This document shows positions 20,491 to 33,500 of a stretch of 64,000 nt of DNA, one piece after another. Made by a program: the position numbers and the translations under genes. The notes beneath the pieces were generated by a model. The model did not search any database, was not told the origin of the DNA, and saw nothing but the letters and a program-made list of their open reading frames with translations. This DNA is from Macrocystis pyrifera (Eukaryota > Sar > Phaeophyceae > Laminariales > Laminariaceae), in NCBI GenBank assembly GCA_031763025.1, contig JASSKH010000039.1:2294001-2358000 (forward strand). Direction: 5' to 3'. Position 1 is the first letter of the stretch. Every line of letters starts with the position of its first letter.

Positions 20491-22900
20491 GTGGCGCGGA
20501 TCCTTTCAAATCTTCCCTTCCTTCCCTCGCAACCGAACAGTATCTCCGAGATTGCTGAATCCTTTGCGGAAGTTATTCTTGACGCAGTAGCGAAAGACGT
20601 GCCCCCCCCACCACGACACCCACACAAACCCGGGTGGTGCGAGACCATGGAAACCTCAGCCGCCATACAACTCGCATGGGATGCGAGGGAGGATGCCCGT
20701 CGAGTCATGCGCATCAAGAAGGACAAAACTGCGTGGAAGACGCTGAGGACGGCGTGCGCGAATCTGCGAAGGGCTATAGATACAGCGTTGCACGCCCACT
20801 TCGAAGAGTACCTTGCTGAAACAGAGAGACTGCTTGCCGACAACGACCAGCGGGGTTTCTACAAACACTTGAAGGGCACGGTGGGATTGGACGGTCGAAA
20901 GGCGAGAAGCGAGCAGTTCATTCGGGACGAGGATGTCACGCTTCTAAGGGACAAGGTGCGCATTCTTCTTGAACGGTGGGCGAGGTTTTTCGGCACCCTC
21001 CTGACCACGAAATCTTCTAAGCTTGACCCAACCATCAGCGCTCTACTTTCACAACGGCCGTTGGCACCATCGCTTGGAGATGAACCGACCATGGATGATA
21101 TGACGGCGGTAATTCGGGGTATGCCAAACTGGAAAGCGGTGGGACCAGACTCCCTTCCGGCCGAGTTACTGAAAATCGACCACCCCGAATTCATCCGGTA
21201 CTTTCACAACTTACTTGTCAACGTGTGGCGAACGGGTAACGTCTCTCAACAATGGAAAGATGCGATCATTAAGGTCCTTCATAAAAAGAAGGATCGCTCT
21301 GATTGCAACAATTACCGGGGGGATTTCGCTTGTTGCCCATTCAGGCAAGGTTTTCCTGAAAATGGTCGCGTCCCGCTTCAGTATCTACTGCGAGGCCGAA
21401 GGGATACTCCCCGAGGAACAGTGCGGTTTTCGCCCAGCACGATCAACGGTCGACATGCTGTTCGTCGTGCGCCGACTGCAAGAACTCGGACGAGCCAGAA
21501 AAATCCCCCTGTACATGTGCTTCATCGACCTGCAGAAAGCATATGGCTCCGTCGACCGTGAGCTGCTGTGGGTGGTGCTCGCACGCTTCGGCGTACCAGA
21601 GAAGATGCTAACCGTTATCCGCCAATTCCACGAAGGCATGCGAGCCCGCGTGCGTACGGATGACGGCGAGCACTCGGAATGGTTCGACGTCACTCAGGGG
21701 CTGCGGCAAGGATGTGTTATGTCACCACTTCTGTTCAATGTCTTCTTCGCTGCTGTGATACACGCCGTGCTGGTACCCTTCAGTGAAGACCCAGATATTT
21801 TGAGGAACTTGGTTCACCTCGGGGAGGACCTCGGCGAGGACAGGGTGAAGGTTGACCCACTAACTTGCGTACGGAGGGCAGTATGGGGTATGCTGTACGC
21901 GGACGATGCAGGCATTGTGTCTAAGTCGGCGGAAGGCCTTGCGAAGATGATGACCGTCATTGTGACCGTTTTCGAAGCAGCAGGCCTCACCGTATCCGAA
22001 AAGAAAACGGAGACCATGCTGCTGCGGACACCGAATGAGGCATCCCAGACCTCACCACTCGTCATCGAAGCGGCGGGACAGAGATATAGACAGACGACGC
22101 ACTTCTTGTATCTGGGCGGTCTTGTCGTCGCAAGCGCTGACATTATGCCAGAGATCACACGACGGATCCGACTCGCGTGGGCATGCTACAACCGGTTCAA
22201 ACGGGAACTATATGATGTGGAGGATGCCCCGTTCACTCTAAAAGTGCGCATGCTAAAGGGCGAAGTGATGGAGACCCTGCTGTACGGGTGCGTGACGTGG
22301 ACTCTTGGTCAGGAGCACTTCGCTGAACTCCGAACGGCACACCACAAACTCCTCCTACGGATCATTGGCTTCCAGCGCCGGCAACAACGCACTGACCACC
22401 TCATGTCGTACGCCAAGGCCCTCAAGAAATCACAATGCGAGAGCGCTGATACGACCATCCGCAAAAGACGCCTCCTCTTTGCGGGGGTCGTACAGCGGGC
22501 AACCAATGAGCGGCTGACCCGCCGGGTGATGTTTGGGACGATGGCTGGTGGTGAGAACCCAGGACCAGGCCGATCGGAAAAGGCCTGGGCCCAATGTCTA
22601 GCGGACGACCTCAGGGTTTTCCAAGCCACCGAGGGACCACGGAAAGCTCCCCTCTGCTGTTCGGAGTAGAAACGGTGTTATGGCTGAGGGCGGCTAAGAA
22701 GAGCGGGAAGTGGTACCGGGGGGTCGTCGACGCGACGGACTGTTTCATGGCGAGGTGGCACAGGGACGAGGCACAGAGGAGCCGGCTACGCCACGCAGCT
22801 GAGGACGCCAAGAACGGCGACAACGGGAGGGGGGGGGAGGGGGGAAGGGCAGCCGTGCTGATACAGCTGTCGACGAATGCAGAAACGAAATTATAGATCG
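20491..22900 (+). pseudogene. LINE-A reverse transcriptase and C-terminal region
   Basis: RT blocks in order: [87 protein letters not shown] and the catalytic YADDAG. The thumb region and a C-terminal basic tail (ARWHRDEAQRSRLRHAAED) follow. The frame changes in the six-G run at 21317-21322 and again near 22625. The block order and the spelling NYRGISL fit the RTE clade; no phylogeny was done. Confidence 0.88.
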
Positions 22901-22934
22901 GGTGGCTAGGTATCGGTGCGACTAGCTCTTATAG

Positions 22935-23690
22935 ACTGTTGCGTGTAGCTTCCTCTCTTTCGTGTCGCTTCATCCGCGCAGCAGATATCTGTCCTTCCTG
23001 AGTACGTATGCTGTCCGTCTGGCAGCCTCTTCTGAAGTCCTTGCGTCGTTTGTATTCTTTTCTTCATTTCATTTGTTTTTGTTTTGTTTTATTTTCATTG
23101 TCTTTTTGCTCTTATTTTTTGGGCCTACTTGTGTTGTTGTTTCTCGTACCCGGTACGCTGACATTTCACTTGCTTGACACTTGAATTTGCGATTATTTTT
23201 TATTTTTGGTCTTCCTCCGTCTCACAGTCTGCGACCACGGAATCAGTATCTCTCTAGGATAAGGAATCAGGACGGACACAGGGTGTACTGATGAAGCTGG
23301 GTAGAAAGGACGATTTAATGTGAAGACAACAACAACCCTACAGCTAATCGTGGAACCCACCACACTAAATGGTCGACACTATAAGTACTGAAGTAGCACA
23401 TAAGTGGTAGTAGTTGATACCGTGATTAATGTTTGTCGGGCATCCGGGATGTGTCAACGTTTAGTTTGGATACTTACACAGACGGTCTGCAAACATGGGT
23501 CGCCATACTCCGGCAGCCCCGCAAATAGCTCAAACAGCGGTCACGACATTCCGGTAACTCGAGGACAGGGCGAAGCTGACAAGCAGCTTACTATGCGATC
23601 CGTTTGTTGTTAGGGTTGGATATAACGTACAGTATCGTACCGGCACACAGCAGTAACTGCAGCTTTATTCCATCACATGTTTTTCTTCGT
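22935..23690. other. Intergenic, nothing assigned
   Basis: T-rich stretch at 23030-23130, otherwise plain sequence without a supportable gene. Confidence 0.4.
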
Positions 23691-23699
23691 GGACTTGAG

Positions 23700-23950
23700 C
23701 TGTTGAACAGTGCACACCCCGTACAGATCATGGATAGATCATGTACAGATCATCCACAGATCATGATCTACAAGTAGATCTTTCGAGGCAGATGTATAAT
23801 ATTTTTCCGGTCTCGTGTCTGATCTAGCTCGTGTTGCCGGGTGTGGGACCCGTACAATCTGCATAAGATCTACTGTAAGCACATGTTTCCTGGTTTGGAT
23901 CTGTGCTACGCCAGGCCCTGCAAAAATTTTCACTAAGGCCAGGAGCGTCC
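23700..23950 (+). repeat. GATC-rich dispersed repeat, forward copy
   Basis: Several GATCATG and AGATC motifs, then GTGGGACCCGTACAATCTGC and CATGTTTCCTGGTTTGGATC, as at 14283 and 54070. Confidence 0.6.
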
Positions 23951-24039
23951 GTCAAAAAGATAAAACGACACACCACACACCCCCAGACAGAGGTCGGAAT
24001 GGAAAACCGTTGCAACCGTTGTGATCACATGATGAAATA

Positions 24040-26160
24040 ATGTTTTTTTTTATTAATTTTTTTTTTTTCACTCGTTTCTAGTAACCCCCCCCCCTTGTCC
24101 AGCGCAAAACAAATCTGTGACGGTTCACATTTTGTTTTTCCGGGCGTCCTTGCGAAGGCTGGTGAGAAACTACAGTAGATAATATATCTATACACAGATC
24201 ATGGTCTGTCGGAGGTGTGAAATAGTGGCAATTAATTTTGTCAACATAGGGACACGATAGCACTTAGTCTTGTACGGTATTGGTACAAATGTACTTGAGC
24301 TATGATTCCAAAATCTGTGCTTTCTGTTTATGTAGGGGACGATGTGTGCACCATGGCTTTCAGCGTCGATCGCTCGCAAATGCAGACGAGATATTAACAA
24401 ACCCGTGGGAAATCGAATCAAGGGCACAAAGTAGTATTGCTGTTCTGCATATTGGATTTACCACTCGACAAATGTGCAGCACGAGCTTCGACGTTGATAC
24501 TCAAAAACATCGACATTTTCCCGACAGAACAAAACCGCTCTTGAAGCGGCAAATAACTGAAACCTATCAACGAAATGGTATTTATCGTTGCCCTGTCAAT
24601 TCTATGCTACAATAGTCGACGAGGGGAAAAAAGGCCGACGTATTCTCGCGATAAAATGCCTGCCAAGGCAAGAACCGTAGTGGGAAGGAGGGAGAAGAGC
24701 CTGCTCTGCGTGACCCCGGATCTGGGTTACGCCTAGGCAGGAAAGAGAGAGAGGAAAACATGGGCGAGAATAAAGAATGGGATGGGAAAATAAATAAATG
24801 TCGTTGTCCTATGGTGAGTATAGCTGCAGCGCACACACTTCAGCCCGATCATACGAAGCGCAACACTAAAGCACTATTAACGGAAACAAATGGACGGTTA
24901 GAGCTTGACATGTACCAAGGTATACACCAACGAACGGTCTCACCATTTCCGTCCAGAGAGAGGTAAACACGAAATTATAAAGGCATCAGGTATTCGTACG
25001 CAATATGCATACGAGTATTAATAGTACTTTTTTTTTTTTCGATTATTGATATGTACTCAGAATATCAATATATTTATCATCCTCTAATGTGCTGCAGTAT
25101 GAGCTTCGACGTCGACTGCCCATGAACATCCTTTCGTACCAAACCATTCATAAACGTACGTCCCTACGGATATAGAACAAAACCAAGGGAAACCAAAATA
25201 ATCTTCATTTTTTTCCTGCCGCTCCTTCCAACCGCAATCCTCACAACCCCAGTACGGATGTTGCCAGTCAGATGCCCATCGCCAGCTTCCTATCCTGAGC
25301 CGTATATGCCTTGCTTGCCTACTACCCGCTGCGTCCTTGTCGCACACCTGAATGGGAGTTCAACCTCAATCAAACACACGCTCTTCTCATACTCGTACCA
25401 GGTATGTATGATATGTATCCCCTAACCAAGCATGCCTTCCATATATGTAAGTGTTCAAATACGCCCCATAGTGTTTCGCCCTCCATCCCATGGCGTCCTC
25501 GTGTCTACTAGATACCGACATTGAATGAAAGCTTCAAAATATCAAACATCGAAATCGTACCGATTACGTACTGTTTTTTTGTTCATCGGCATCATATCGA
25601 CCTCGATTACAGTATCCTTCGATACCCAACACTAAGTACGTGCAGCATGAATCTTCGACGTGGGTCACTGTCGATGACTGTTGGTCAGTCATGAACAGTC
25701 TCAAACACAAGAACACACCCAGGGAAACCGAATACGATGAACTCGTTATAAATTCACCTGGCGAGGCCCAATACAGCAATTAAAATATACGCTTATATTT
25801 TTATTTTGCGACCAATGCTCCATGCAAGAGGGGGTACCTACCCTCTGAACCCTTCTCTGAACATTATCGTTATCCCAAAGTGGGCAATACGTAGACAGTA
25901 GACAGTACCGAACACATGCATTGGTAATACGCTGCCTAGGCATCTATTCAAACCCCCGCTACATTCAACAGAGATAACGAGCCATGTCATCTAGATGCTA
26001 CGCTGACGTGGTACGATACGTTGTGCAGCATCACCAGTGTACTTTATTAATAGTACAAATATAAACCAAGAAATTGTAGACCGAGCAGATTGGATGGTTC
26101 CCACTCGGCAACATAAGGTATATATCGCATATCAAGAAGCTGTGTGTGCCCTGAAATAGA
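24040..26160. other. Intergenic, decayed dispersed repeats only
   Basis: The block AATGTGCAGCA-GAGCTTCGACGT recurs near 24470, 25085 and 25635 (and at 29643). No open frame is convincing. Reverse relatives, of the type CATGCTGCACATTG-CGGATGG, occur at 30748, 51535, 53853 and 54425. Confidence 0.45.
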
Positions 26161-26259
26161 AATATCTAGATACTGAAGGGGGTATATGATCTATGTGATT
26201 TGTCCGCATCGGCGTGATCCGTCCGCATACATGTGAAATGTTCAACACGTATAGTTGTT

Positions 26260-27095
26260 GACAAGGCACTGCGCACCATTATTAATCTAGCATTCGGCAC
26301 GTTGGCAATACGCTGATCAACGCACTTGGCAACACCTCGACTTACACGTTTATTCAAATCTAAGCACGTATTGATAGTGTGCTAAACAACACAACGATTG
26401 AAAGCTTCCTTCAACACTCTGGGGATGCGCTGGCCGACACACTGGCACCACCTTGACCACACGTGCATCCGTAAAATCAAGATGTCGACATTTCGCTCAC
26501 CAACATATCGATTCAAAGCTTCAACACATGTTGACAACACGGTGACCAACACACTTGGCAACACCTTCACCTCACGATAGTTAGGGAAGCCAACAACATG
26601 TCGACAACAGGCTGACCAACACATCGATTGAAACTTTAGACACGTTGGGAATGTGCTGACCAACACACGAACAATGCGCTTCCATAATCGTAGATGAGCC
26701 GCTTCGACACGTTGACAACACGGTGCCAGCATACCTCCATACAAACGTTCGACACGTCGACAACACGCTGACACTAGACATGCTGTAGGCTTCAACAGGT
26801 TGACAAGCTGCTGACCAACATATCGGTTGAAAGCTTTAACACGTTGATATTACACGGAAATAGACGTACTGCCTACGAAAATATCATATGACAACACGCC
26901 AATGGACGCACTGTCAACGAACACTGCTGATGACACACGTACTGCTGTAATACATGAGTATACTTGACACATTGATAGTACTCGCCGACAGACGTTCTGT
27001 CCACAAAATGGTTCAACACGTTGATAATACACGGCAACAGACGAACTGTCGACAAACTTATTCAACATGCTGATAATACACGCCAGTCGAAGTGC
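26260..27095. repeat. Decayed minisatellite with CAACACGTTGACAACACG-type units
   Basis: Loose units of about 50-60 bp (TTGAAAGCTT-AACACGTTGA-AACACGCTGACCAACACA) repeat across 800 bp directly 3' of the sulfotransferase stop codon side. Confidence 0.65.
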
Positions 27096-27138
27096 TGGTG
27101 ACAAGAACAATAAAAACACGATGACAACAAAAACGGAC

Positions 27139-27385
27139 GCGTTCTGCGATAAAGATAGCACATTTCCGCTAAAACGTTTTCTGATTGACGGGGCTCCTTA
27201 ACCCAAAATCGCCGGAATGCAAATCCTGTTTAAAAAAATGACGGTTTTGTATACTTGGGCCATGGTATTGTTCATCGGGATGCGGTTCGATTTTTCGCTG
27301 AAGTCAATTTTCGAGAGGTCTGGAGCTACTCAACTGAGAAGCCTCGGAAAATTTAGGGTGAACCTCTATCGTAGAACGCCTCAAC
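27139..27385 (-). mobile_element. MITE family 4, copy 1
   Basis: About 245 bp. The right end ACCTCTATCGTAGAACGC and the left end GCGTTCTGCGATAAAGATAG are inverted copies. The body matches 29797-30047 and 46356-46609. Confidence 0.8.
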
Positions 27386-27450
27386 GCCACTATTAATAGA
27401 CGTATTGCCGACTAAAGCACATACTGCCAATAGAAAGGTTGAACACGTAG

Positions 27451-27561
27451 TTAGCGCGCAACGCTCCAAGTGTCTGGGAGGGGCGTTCCCAGTAAGTCTT
27501 CAAGGGCCTTATTGTAAGGAGCGAAGAAATCTCGCATCGCTTGCACCACCTGGGGGGTCAC
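27451..27561 (-). CDS. Sulfotransferase gene, exon H with stop
   Basis: 36 codons and TAA (VTPQVVQAMRDFFAPYN...PDTWSVAR), acceptor TCAACAG. FFAPYNKALEDLLG is the usual C-terminal helix of this superfamily. Joined to exon G across 4.8 kb; a small exon between them cannot be excluded. Confidence 0.8.
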   Translation of the reverse strand: MTPQVVQAMRDFFAPYNKALEDLLGTPLPDTWSVAR

Positions 27562-30500
27562 CTGTTGAGCAACATTTTTCAAGAAAAACCACGGGACATG
27601 AGGCATACAAGGCGCGAGGCACGATGATGTTGGTAGTAGGCGGAGCCTTTTCGGGGTAAGGAACAACTTTATCCAATCAGATTGAAGCGGCGTGTTCAAA
27701 AATGAACACTTTGTGTGCAGGAATGTAGGATGTAGGCGATGGCTTGCGACTGGAGCACGCAGTGAAACAGAGTCAGTGCTAGAGGTTGCGCAATCGTTAC
27801 GTAAAGCTGTGAGCAAGGCATTGAAGCACTACCGCATGCCTTGGCAGCCATAATAGTGTATCAGCCTGGTCGTAAATATGAGGTACCTGCAGATGGCCAC
27901 GATGAGCACAAATGCACTTTCTATTTACGATCAGACTGATAGCCGTTAGTTGGGTGGCGAAGTGAGGCAATTTATTGACTTTAGTTTCCAATTACAGTAG
28001 AGCCACGAACGCATCAGTCAGAGGCAAACTTGAGGAGCACCGGAATTTTCGTGCACGCAGCGAATGGCAATGCCTAACCAACTAATAGACTATTCGGCAC
28101 TAGTCGGCGACTTATTGTCAGCCAACTTACAGTCTTTTATACTAATCATGGAGTCGACCTAGCCAACTACCTTAAGAGCGCTGAGTTAGCGCAGGGATAG
28201 GTGCCATAGGTGTTCAGCACTCGTTTCCGCGACAACAGTGATAATAAGCAAGGCTGCTATGAAGCCAAACGTGGTCTTTTCGGAAGTTTCACCACCACAT
28301 CTTTCCGAAAACACCTCATTTGTTTGGTATTGGCGACCCTCCTTCCTTCCCGTTAGTCTGGAAACATCGAGCGCTGAAAAAAATATCGCACCTACCCCTC
28401 TGCACACTTAATGTTCTTTACGGTAATAACTCGTCGCCGATTTACAGTCGGCCCTATATACTATTACGGGGGATCATAGTAAGTAGGACCTACGGTACAC
28501 ACAAAAACCTATATATGTACCTATTTTTACTAACAATATTTTGTCCTATTTGCTATGGTCCTCCGTAATAGTCAACTCATAGTCCTGTACTCTAATTATG
28601 GAACCTATCTACCCTAATAACGAGTCGGCAACTTACCACCAGTTAACTCACAGGCCTACTCATCATGGAACCTACCTAGCCGACAAATAGACTAGAATCG
28701 GCGATTTATGTTCAACCAACGTACAGCCCAAATAATGAAAACTACTTACCTCTTAGCCACCAAGTAACTAGTCAGCGACATTTAGTCGACCAACTGACAG
28801 TCCTATATACTAATCAAATCACAGCCCTATGTACTAATCATGGAACTTACTTACCCAACAAATCACTAGTCGGCAGCTTAGCGTCAGATAACTCGACGTG
28901 CCTACTTATCATGGAACCAAACTAACCAACTCATAAACTAGAATCCACGATTTGATGTCAGTCAACTCACAAACCCTACTAATCATGGAACCTACCTACC
29001 TGGTAGCCACCAAGTAACTAGTCAGCTTATAGTCGACCAACGCACAGCCCTACATACTATTGTACTCATGGGACCTACCTAGCCAACTAATAGCCGCTCG
29101 GCGACTTATAGTCAGTCATCTCACAGCCTACCACGAGGTAGAATACAAATATGTACGTAGGACATGTGAAAGAGATATACCGCATGGACAGGCAACACGC
29201 ACGCAATGACAACTTGTTTTTTTTCTTTTTTTCAAGAAACAGCACGCGTGGCATGAGGACGTGTATGCTTCAACCAGCTTGTTTCGACAAGAGAAGGAAA
29301 ACATCTGGTAGTACATCTCGCTAGAGTACACACATACCAGCACGTACCGTATGACACTATTAGACCATTAAACTATCACCCGTGTGATAAGACAAATTAC
29401 CCCTCGGACAAATTTCGTAGGTGGTTTTCTCGACAATGGGGAGGGCGTACCGAACACGATGGGCGACTTGCCTATGAAAACTCCTCGACGAGGTTTCTCC
29501 AACCCACGATTTTCGTTGTGTGTGCCCACCATGTTTAGGTAGAAAATCGGCTGCGACACTTATCCCAGGGGGTGTGATATTTCATCCCACGGGTGATAGT
29601 ATACGGATGGTAGTAGTTATTGATTCGTTGTGTGCCATCCCCCAATGTGCAGCATGAGCTTCACCGTCGAGCACTACGCTTTTAGAACCAATTTGATTGG
29701 ATTTCTTGTGGTCTGTTTCCTGAACAAAAATGACCCCAACCCATGGGACCTTATTACCAAATGCCCTGGTAAGAGTTAGCCCAACCCAAGAGGCGTTCTA
29801 CGATAGAGGTTCACCCTAAATTTTCTGAGGCTCCTCACTTAAGCAGCTCCATAACTTACTCCTCACCCCAAAACTGATTTCGGCAAAAATCAAATTGCAT
29901 CCCGATGAATAATCCCATGGCTCAAGCATACAAAAACGTCATTTTTCGAAACAAGAATGGCATTCCGACGATTTTGGGTTAAGGAACCCCGTCATTCACA
30001 AAACAGTTCAGCGGAAATGTGCTACCTCTAACGTAAAAACGTCCCAACACCATAATTATCCGGTTAAACGTGACACATTGACCACTTTTTGCCTCAATCT
30101 TAGGAAGATGTTAATGGTTCGCGGGTTGGAGCAAGTTTTGTATGGGAACCAGACCAGACCACAAGAAACCCAACCAAAACGGTTTCAACCAGTTTCCTTC
30201 GAAAATACCCCAGAACTTCAAGGGAAATCGAACGACGAAACCTATGCTACTGTATACACCATGAGGCATATATTGCACCAGCTCATTAGGTCAATCCAAT
30301 TGTACGCTCAGGCCTTTATTGCCCCAGCTCCATATTGAATCGGGTTACAGTATTGATAGTGTCCTCTTGCAGCGATTTTACCCTCGCCGGCGTTTGGTAA
30401 CTCCAAGGAAACACCACGGAACAAGAGGAGGGAAGGAGGGAGAGAGCAAGGGGAGGGAAAGGAGGGAGGGAGGGAGGGCGGGGGGGGAGAGAAGTAGAGG

Positions 30501-33500
30501 CATGGAGTACCACTGGGTGTGGCGTGTGGATTGTTCAATAGGAGGGAGTAACATACCTGTGAGTCGAGCTTCTCTTTCTTTGCTCGGTCGGCCGTGTTGT
30601 ATCGAGCGCCTACGATGTACTCCCATTCCTCCACGCTCCGCAAGCCCTAACAGTAACAAAAAAAAACCCAAAACAAAACAGACATCGAGCTGAGACCATT
30701 ATTTATACCTGCACAGGTTTTTGTTGGTGAGTGATTGACCATGCTGCACATTGTCGAACGGCAAACGCAACAATAATAATATACACCGTGGTATTCCGTA
30801 TAATAAACCAGTCCATCTTTATAGTAATATCAATAGTAATAATGTAACATTAGTAGTGTATCTCCCGAAGAGTCTTGAAACGGACGGTCTTATAGTGGGT
30901 GCCACGGTCTTAAAGTGGGTACCCCATTGTTGTGCACTGCTATCGGGTTAGGGTTACAATTGTATAGCATTAAATAGTAGTGGTATACTCGTGGTACATT
31001 GGGTCACTATTGGGTCCTCGCTTTTCAGCGGCTCAAGAGGCACTCGGCCGAGTGACTACCCATTTTTTTTCCCAGTGTTAACTTTCAAGCTTTTCTTGTT
31101 TTCGCGATATGCACCGCGATGGGATTTCTCGTTGCTATGCGCCAACAACATATGTTCAGGTCATTTTTTGATTCAGAGGTGGAGAACCACTCATCCGTGT
31201 GGCGTAAACATGCTGTTCAGAGTGAAAATGTTTGCTTAACCCTCCCCCCCCCTACCGAAGCCAGACGTACCGTATGTCGCGGCAAAGGTACGTAGCACCT
31301 AGTTTTTCGGAGCTTTATGTAGAAGAAAATATAGTTATTCACGCTTAAGCCCTTTGGGACTGCAGTCCCGTTTTGAGGACAATCCACTCAAATTTTAAGT
31401 GTTTTGTCCCTAAAACAGGACCGCTGAACTATTAATAAAAGGCTAGAAGGGTTATGGTGTTACCTATATCCCTATGGTAGTCTTAGTGTTGTTACACTAC
31501 AGTGAATCATGGGATCAAGTAACACATGGGTACAGAAGTCACTCAGCTGAGGAGGACGTCCCGTCCAACAGCCAGAAATGTTTTGGCCAAAATTAATGCT
31601 ACCTAGCCTTGACGTAGCACGCGTGAACATTCTTACTGCCAAGCTATACAGGTTAAACCGTAAATGTAGTTCCAAACCAATTTTTAACACTGTCAGGAGA
31701 TGGTGGCGCTCGCTTTCCAACGTCATCAATCGCGGCACCTTTTGGCAGGGGTAGTGCCTTGTAACGGCGGTGTCTAAGTACTTTCTCACCCAAGCATGAC
31801 TTAAAAGACGAGAATTTTGTTCGCGCAACCCGATCGATACTGATAGCATGATAGCACTATGCGCTATCGATAGCCCAAAAAACATAGCGTAGTAGAAGTA
31901 CCATATGACATCATACGTAGTTCCTAACTCGAGGAGCTCGACCAGTGGGACAGTGTAGCCTCAAAAGGCAAAAAGTGCAATCCCTACCGTGGGATGAGTC
32001 TGCTGAAACTGCTGATATCACAACATACCCCTCTGGGACCTCTTTTAAGGGATATACCAGGTATGGGATAGCGACCAGAACAGCGACAACCTGTCTGTGG
32101 TGCTAGCAATCAACTACCAAACTGTCTAGTGATAGCGTGGGCGTTCCGAGGGGAGGGCGGGTAGGATCATGTCATTCGCCCGCGGCGTACGACTCCTCGC
32201 TGTGTAACTCGGGCACCAATTTTTATCATCCCCGTTCACGCGGTGGCCGTTGTTGCAACTACTATAAAATATTATCACCACCTTATTACCGCCAATCTTT
32301 CCCTCTCAAGTCCCAAGAAGGTTGAGAAAAAAAACGAATTGGAAACGTAAACGTTAAAATACAAAGGCGAACTTCCGGAAGATTATTTCATTCGGTTGCC
32401 GCACCTTGTGCCCTTGCGCGTCGATCAGGTCCAGCCCCAAAAAGTCAAACACCTCCTTCAGTGTCTTAAGGGGGTCTTTCGCCATGTCTTCTGTGAACAC
32501 CACCTGGAAAAAAAATGTTCCGTTGCCATAAAAAGGTACACCGATGATATATGAGCGTTTTTGTGAACCCATTTAGCAACTATACCCACAGTTTTGAGGA
32601 AAAACTACTTGAAATTAGAGATAAAATTTAACGTGGAAAAACTTCTCGGAATTAGTTACACAAGTTATAGCGGAAAAACTACTTGGAATTAGAGACACAA
32701 ATTATAGTGTAAAGACTAGGCTAGGAATTAGTGACACAAGTTGTCGTGGAAAAAACACTTCGCACTATATAGTGACACAACCTAGATCGTGGAAAAACTA
32801 GTCGGAATTAGTGTGACAAATGCTACGATCGATGTAGGACTTTTTGGCGTTTTTTTTGTGACTGACGGGGCTTGCTCTCATCTCAGAAATTGACTAATAT
32901 CGTCGAATCTATAGTACTGTGCCAGGTGTGGGTTTTTAGTATTGTTGGCTGTATAACCTAATCCCTGGCCGTTCGACGCAATTTGATCAAAAGTCAGTTC
33001 TTGGGTGCGGTATACTCGTAAATCTTCTATACTATAATCAAATGAGGAACCTCAGACAACATGAGCAGCGGCTATCACCTTACCCCAACAGCACCGCCAC
33101 CAACATCAACACCATCAACACCAATATCAACAAACAAAACCGAACACGCACCTTGCTATAAGCCTAACCCTTGCTAGTACGGGGGACAGTAAATAGGACC
33201 AAGTATTGTTAGTAAAAATATTGAAATATATGGATTTTTTGTGTACACCATAGGTCCTATTAACTATGGTCCCCCGTAATAGTTCAAGTACGAACCTCTA
33301 ATGCCGCAGCACCAGCACACCCACTACCACCAACATCAACCACCACAACCAACGCCAAAACCTACCTTGAAAGGTCTCCTCGCCGAACATATTTGAAAAA
33401 ACAAAATCAGAAAAACTGTGAAATGGAAACGCATCCCTCAAAACTATTAATAGTCTTTGCCAGCACTTCTTGCCGAGAATATTGGACCACCACCACCACC

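Larger units (their letters stand above)
18945..22930 (+). mobile_element. LINE-A: RTE-like non-LTR retrotransposon with PAM2-like motif, damaged
   Basis: One long coding region runs from about 19124 to 22900: a PAM2-like motif, a basic linker, an apurinic-type endonuclease and a reverse transcriptase. Shared sequence with the truncated copy at 63160-63762 fixes the 3' end at CGACTAGCTCTT near 22930, with no poly-A tail. The 5' end is approximate. It carries a MITE insertion and at least four frameshifts, so it is dead in place. Confidence 0.9.

Noticed and set aside
32354-32404. Exon G reading on to RQPNEIIFRKFAFVF and a stop
   Set aside because: A good donor (AAG/GTGCGG) ends the family-like sequence before this, and exon H supplies the expected C-terminal helix in phase.
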